A stretch of DNA of 64,000 bases from Actinoallomurus spadix (GTDB lineage: Bacteria; Actinomycetota; Actinomycetes; Streptosporangiales; Streptosporangiaceae), in the NCBI RefSeq assembly GCF_024055725.1, contig NZ_JAMXMX010000007.1, forward strand, positions 62,001 to 126,000, read 5' to 3'. Shown here in pieces: positions 60,314 through 64,000 of the stretch (the stretch's first letter is position 1; each line of letters starts with the position of its first letter). Under the pieces are notes generated by a model. That model saw only the letters and a program-made list of their open reading frames with translations, searched no databases and was not told where the DNA came from. A program made the position numbers and the translations under genes.

Positions 60314-60946
60314 GTGTCCGAGGTACGCATTGCCGCCGAGCCCCGCACCGAATTCGGTAAGGGCCCCGCACGGCGCGCTCGCAGGGCCGGCAAGGTGCCC
60401 GCTGTTCTGTACGGCCACGGCACCGACCCGAAGCACATCACGCTGCCCGGGCACGAGCTGATGCTCGCCCTCAAGACGCCCAACGTGCTGCTGCGCGTCG
60501 AGGGTCTCGAGGACGGCGCCGAGCTCGCGCTGCCGAAGGACGTCCAGCGCGACCCGCTCAAGGGCTTCCTCGAGCACGTCGACCTGCTCGTCGTGAAGCG
60601 CGGCGAGAAGGTCACCGTTGAGGTCCCGGTCCAGGTGACCGGCGAGGTCGCGCCGGGCGGCATGCTCGACCAGCAGCTCGTGCAGGTGGCCCTCGAGGCC
60701 GAGGCCACCCACCTGCCCGAGGCGGTCGAGGTCGACGTCGAGGGCCTCGCGGTCGGCACCCAGGTCCTCGCCAAGGACCTCAAGCTGCCGGCGGGCTCGA
60801 CCCTGGGCGCCGACGAGGAGGCCCTGGTCCTGCACGTGCTGGCGGCGCCGACGGCCGAGCAGATCGAGGCGTCGACCACCGGTGAGGGCGAGGCGCCCGC
60901 CGCCGAGGCGCCCGCGGCCGCCGAGGGCGAGACCGGCGAGGAGTAA
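60314..60946 (+). CDS. rplY: Large-subunit ribosomal protein bL25 (CTC form)
   Basis: 5S-rRNA-binding ribosomal protein. 210 residues, the longer CTC form with two domains. The N-terminal L25 domain (about 3-92) has RTEFGKGPARRARRAGKVPA and YGHGTDPKHITLP. The C-terminal TL5/CTC domain (about 100-185) has VTGEVAPGGMLDQQLVQVAL, and a disordered Ala/Glu/Gly tail ends the protein. The GTG start has GAGGAG upstream. Confidence 0.95.
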   Translation: MSEVRIAAEPRTEFGKGPARRARRAGKVPAVLYGHGTDPKHITLPGHELMLALKTPNVLLRVEGLEDGAELALPKDVQRDPLKGFLEHVDLLVVKRGEKVTVEVPVQVTGEVAPGGMLDQQLVQVALEAEATHLPEAVEVDVEGLAVGTQVLAKDLKLPAGSTLGADEEALVLHVLAAPTAEQIEASTTGEGEAPAAEAPAAAEGETGEE

Positions 60947-61115
60947 CAGCGCCGCTCACGCGGCGGCCGGCGCCGCTCGCGGCGGATTCGCCGCGCGGCG
61001 CCTCGTGGTTCGTGAGTCGTATGCGCCCCGTCCGGGGCGCGGTGAGCCCGTGCGGAATGGGCGCCGGACAGCCCGGCGGTCCCCGCGCGGGCTCTGATGC
61101 GTCGGAGGGTGGTCG

Positions 61116-61706
61116 GTGATGGCGGACGCAGGCGCGGACGCTCCCTGGCTCGTCGTCGGGCTCGGTAACCCGGGCCCCGAGTACGCCGGCAACCGGCACA
61201 ACGCCGGCTACATGGTCCTGGACCTGCTTGCGGCGCGGATGGGCGGCCGGTTCAAGGCGCACAAGGCGCGCGCGGAGGTCGTCGAGGGGCGGCTCGCCGG
61301 ACGTCGCGTGGTGCTCGCCAAGCCCCGGTCGTACATGAACGAGTCCGGCGGCCCGGTGAAGGCCCTGCGTGACTTCTACAAGGTGCCGCTCGACCACGTG
61401 ATCGTGGTCCACGACGAGCTCGACATCCCGTACGGCACGCTGCGCCTGAAGTGCGGCGGCGGCGACAACGGGCACAACGGCCTGCGTTCGATCACCAAGG
61501 CGCTGGGCGGGCGCGACTATCTGCGGGTCAGGTTCGGGATCGGCCGGCCGCCCGGGCGCATGGACGCCGCGGTGTTCGTGCTGCGTGACTTCGCCGCGGC
61601 CGAGCGCAAGGAGCTCGACCTCAACACCGAGCGCGCCGCCGACGCCACGGAGGCGCTGTTCACGGACGGCCTGGACCGTGCGCAGAACGTCTATCACACC
61701 GCTTAG
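61116..61706 (+). CDS. pth: Peptidyl-tRNA hydrolase
   Basis: Frees peptidyl-tRNA from stalled translation. 196 residues. [20 protein letters not shown] contains the catalytic His, [11 protein letters not shown] and [11 protein letters not shown] supply the Asp, and [12 protein letters not shown] the tRNA-binding loop. I kept the GTG at 61116, seven bases after GGAGG; an ATG directly follows and cannot be ruled out. It ends the glmU-prs-rplY-pth block. Confidence 0.95.
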   Translation: MMADAGADAPWLVVGLGNPGPEYAGNRHNAGYMVLDLLAARMGGRFKAHKARAEVVEGRLAGRRVVLAKPRSYMNESGGPVKALRDFYKVPLDHVIVVHDELDIPYGTLRLKCGGGDNGHNGLRSITKALGGRDYLRVRFGIGRPPGRMDAAVFVLRDFAAAERKELDLNTERAADATEALFTDGLDRAQNVYHTA

Positions 61707-61972
61707 GAAAGACCTTCTCCCGCCCGGCAGGCCACCTGCGGGCGATTACGTGGTTTCCGCCACTCTGTGCGCTCTCTGTCTCTATCGTGCCAGGTGTACC
61801 CCCAAGAGCGCGGCGCCCTCCCCGTGATCGCCGCCGGAAAGATCACTGTTTCGGCGCCCGGCGTCCTCGATGTGACGCGAAGGGCGATATCTTCCGAAAC
61901 CCGGTGAACCTTTCGTGACTCCTGGGCGTCCTGCTTCGGCAGAGGTCTGTGTTACACACGGCGAGGGGTGAG
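61707..61972. promoter_or_regulatory. Gap upstream of the sugar transferase, probable promoter
   Basis: 266 bases with no supported gene. The middle is AT-richer (61830-61920). GAGGGGTGAG at 61963-61972 is the ribosome binding site of the next gene. Confidence 0.35.
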
Positions 61973-63451
61973 ATGGCGGTCGTCGGAAAGGCGTGGCCCG
62001 AAGCCCAGGCCGCCCACAGCAGTCGTTCGCAGGTCGAGGCCTGGACCTCCGGTTATGCCCGGCAGGCGTGGTGCGTCGACTTTCTCGTCGCCCTGCTCGC
62101 GGGCCTGTTCGCCTTCGTCGCGCGGTTCCGCTACCCGACCTTCGGCGACCCGTGGAGCACTCCGTACATCGGGCTGAGCCTGTTCCTGCCCTTCCTGTGG
62201 ACCGGTGTGCTCGGCATGGGCCGCGCGTACGAGAAGCGGCTCTTCGGCGTCGGCTCCGACGAGTTCCGCCGGATCATCCAGGCCGGCTTCTCCCTGACGG
62301 CGACCGTGGCGATCCTCGCGTACGCCACCAAGGTCGACGTGGCGCGCGGCTACGTCATCGTGGCGCTGCCCCTCACCACGGGACTCGACCTGGTCGGGCG
62401 GTACCAGCTGCGCAAGCGGCTGCACCGGCGGCGCAAGGCCGGCGAGTGCATGCGCCGGGTCGTGGCGGCCGGGCACCGTGCGGCAGTGGCCGACCTGGTG
62501 CGGCAGCTGCGCCGCGAGCCCCAGCACGGCATGGAGGTCGTCGCGGCCTGCCTGCCGCCGATGCTCGCCGCGGGCGACGACGCGGTCAGCGAGATCGAGG
62601 GTGTAAGGGTCGCGGGCGACTTCGCCCGGATCGCCGGAACCGTCGAGGCGGTGCACGCCGACACCGTCGCCGTGCTCGCCTGCCCCGAACTGGACGGCGT
62701 TGCGCTGCGCCGCCTCGCCTGGCAGCTGGAGAAGGACGACGTCGACCTCGTCGTCGCGCCGGCGCTCATGGAGGTCGCCGGTCCGCGCACGTCGATCCGC
62801 CCGGTCGCCGGGCTGCCGCTGCTGCACGTCGAGCACCCCGAGCTGAGCGGCGCCCGCCGGCTCGCCAAGAACGCGTTCGACCGGACCGTCGCGGCGGCGG
62901 CGCTGATGGTCCTGTGGCCACTTCTGGCCGCCATCGTGATCGCCATCCGGCTGGAGAGCTCCGGCCCCGCGCTGTTCCGCCAGACCCGGGTCGGCCAGGA
63001 CGGTCGCGAGTTCACGGTGCTGAAGTTCCGGACGATGGTCGTGGACGCCGAGCGGCGCAAGGCCGAGCTCCTGCAGCTCAATGAGCACGACGGCGTCCTG
63101 TTCAAGATCAAGAACGATCCGCGGGTCACCCGGATCGGAGGCTGGCTGCGGCGCTACTCCCTGGATGAACTGCCCCAGTTGTTCAACGTGCTGTGGGGCG
63201 ACATGTCGTTGGTCGGGCCCCGCCCGCCGCTGCCGGAGGAGGTCGCGCAGTACGGTGATGACGTGCGCCGCCGCCTCGTCGTACGACCGGGCATGACCGG
63301 TCTGTGGCAGGTGAGCGGACGGGCGGACCTGACCTGGGAGGAATCCGTGCGCCTGGATCTGCGTTACGTCGAGAACTGGTCCCTGACCCTCGACCTGCAG
63401 ATCTTGTGGAAGACCTGGGCCGCCGTCCTGCACGGTTCCGGTGCCTACTGA
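61973..63451 (+). CDS. Exopolysaccharide polyprenyl glycosylphosphotransferase (WcaJ/CpsE type)
   Basis: Starts repeat-unit assembly of an extracellular or capsule polysaccharide by moving a sugar phosphate onto polyprenyl phosphate. 492 residues from ATG 61973 (GTG 61949 is a poorer alternative). It has four N-terminal membrane helices (about 20-140), a soluble Rossmann-like region (about 150-290), a re-entrant hydrophobic segment (about 302-325) and the catalytic domain with FRQTRVGQDGREFTVLKFRT, SLDELPQLFNVLWGDMSLVG (Asp-Glu pair) and PGMTGLWQVSGR. The sugar is probably UDP-glucose or UDP-galactose, consistent with GalU, but this is inferred. Confidence 0.92.
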   Translation: MAVVGKAWPEAQAAHSSRSQVEAWTSGYARQAWCVDFLVALLAGLFAFVARFRYPTFGDPWSTPYIGLSLFLPFLWTGVLGMGRAYEKRLFGVGSDEFRRIIQAGFSLTATVAILAYATKVDVARGYVIVALPLTTGLDLVGRYQLRKRLHRRRKAGECMRRVVAAGHRAAVADLVRQLRREPQHGMEVVAACLPPMLAAGDDAVSEIEGVRVAGDFARIAGTVEAVHADTVAVLACPELDGVALRRLAWQLEKDDVDLVVAPALMEVAGPRTSIRPVAGLPLLHVEHPELSGARRLAKNAFDRTVAAAALMVLWPLLAAIVIAIRLESSGPALFRQTRVGQDGREFTVLKFRTMVVDAERRKAELLQLNEHDGVLFKIKNDPRVTRIGGWLRRYSLDELPQLFNVLWGDMSLVGPRPPLPEEVAQYGDDVRRRLVVRPGMTGLWQVSGRADLTWEESVRLDLRYVENWSLTLDLQILWKTWAAVLHGSGAY

Positions 63452-63468
63452 CGTGTAGAGAGAAGTAC

Positions 63469-64000
63469 GTGATCCACGACGACCACGCCCTCGCCAGGGA
63501 TCTTGCGACCGAGGCGGGAGCGCTCCTGCTCCGCCTGCGCGCCGACTCCGGCTTCGCCGACGTACGAACACTGCGGGACACCGGCGATCGGGAGGCACAC
63601 CTGTGCCTGACCGAGGCGCTCGCCCGGCAGCGTCCCGGTGACGCGGTCCTCAGTGAGGAGGGCAAGGACGACCTCGGCCGCCTCGACGCCGACCGCGTAT
63701 GGATCATCGACCCGCTGGACGGCACGCACGAGTACGGCGAGGAGGGCCGGGCCGACTGGGCCGTCCACGTCGCGCTCTGGGAGCGCGGCGCCGACGGCAC
63801 CGGACGGCTCACCGCCGGGGCCGTCGCACTGCCCGCCCAGGGACGCACCCTCTCCACCGCCGAGCCCCCGGCGCTGCCTCCGCTGCCCGACCCGTCGCGG
63901 ATCCGGATGACCGTGAGCCGCAGCCGCCCCCCGGCGTTCCTCGACCGGCTCGTCGAGGAGGTCGAGCAGGACGTGCGGATCATGCCGATCGGATCGGCCG
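63469..64000 (+). CDS. cysQ: 3'(2'),5'-bisphosphate nucleotidase CysQ-like (cut by window end)
   Basis: Inositol-monophosphatase-fold enzyme that removes phosphate from 3'-phosphoadenosine 5'-phosphate in sulfate assimilation, or from inositol phosphates. The first 177 residues are visible: DAVLSEEGKDDLGRL with the first metal Glu and WIIDPLDGTHEYGEEGR with the D-P-L-D-G-T metal motif. The reading frame runs off the window at 64000. GTG start at 63469, 18 bases after the sugar transferase stop, so the two are likely co-transcribed. Confidence 0.85.
   Translation, partial: MIHDDHALARDLATEAGALLLRLRADSGFADVRTLRDTGDREAHLCLTEALARQRPGDAVLSEEGKDDLGRLDADRVWIIDPLDGTHEYGEEGRADWAVHVALWERGADGTGRLTAGAVALPAQGRTLSTAEPPALPPLPDPSRIRMTVSRSRPPAFLDRLVEEVEQDVRIMPIGSA

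Overview
The window is chromosomal DNA from a high-GC actinobacterium. The evidence is third-position GC bias, frequent GTG starts and a gene order known from Streptomyces and Mycobacterium. The CU044_5270 partner of an ECF sigma factor and several Actinomadura-like families suggest Streptosporangiales/Thermomonosporaceae. That placement is an inference.

Layout. 0-3.2 kb holds a small membrane protein, a VanY-type peptidase, a SAF-domain protein and MTA phosphorylase. 3.4-9.2 kb holds an MMPL exporter, FmdB, a cation/proton antiporter, a D-2-hydroxyacid dehydrogenase and 5-FCL. 9.3-14.3 kb is the conserved galU-moeA-moaC-mog-rimJ-sepX run, ending in tRNA-Ala and a hairpin. 14.5-26.3 kb carries a fatty-acid desaturase, a membrane-anchored sigma-factor-like protein, an EF-hand protein, three tandem LCP cell-wall ligases and a tail-to-tail histidine kinase/response regulator pair. 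26.4-37.9 kb has a DUF5519 protein, a threonine dehydratase, a Uma2 nuclease, CorA, a protein mannosyltransferase back-to-back with rsmI, two further glycosyltransferases and an ECF sigma/CU044_5270 pair. 37.9-42.7 kb is the housekeeping run metG-tatD-rsmA-ispE, but the rpf gene usually found between tatD and rsmA is missing and a decayed ribbon-helix-helix gene sits there.

42.9-49.0 kb is the most unusual part. It is an island placed between ispE and its usual neighbour, the ABC-F gene. It encodes WXG100/PPE-like proteins, a mycosin protease, a SAV_915-like protein, an ESAT-6-like protein with a YxxxE signal, a protein with a glycine-zipper tail, and several small three-helix membrane proteins. 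Base composition becomes clearly more AT-rich after about 46.4 kb, and the 3' end is decaying. No ESX secretion-channel genes are present. I read it as an orphan type VII secretion effector/maturation cassette with a possible toxin-immunity module.

49.4-55.8 kb holds ABC-F and accessory genes: an acetyltransferase, an amidase, DUF488, a MarR/VOC pair with two operator-like palindromes, and a TetR regulator. 55.9-64 kb has a second desaturase with a strong palindrome upstream, tRNA-Gln, the conserved glmU-prs-rplY-pth run, a polyprenyl glycosylphosphotransferase and a CysQ-like phosphatase cut by the window edge. A cell-envelope theme runs through the window: UDP-sugar supply (GalU, GlmU), glycosyl and polymer transfer (sugar transferase, LCP, PMT, GT2), membrane lipid desaturation and peptidoglycan trimming.
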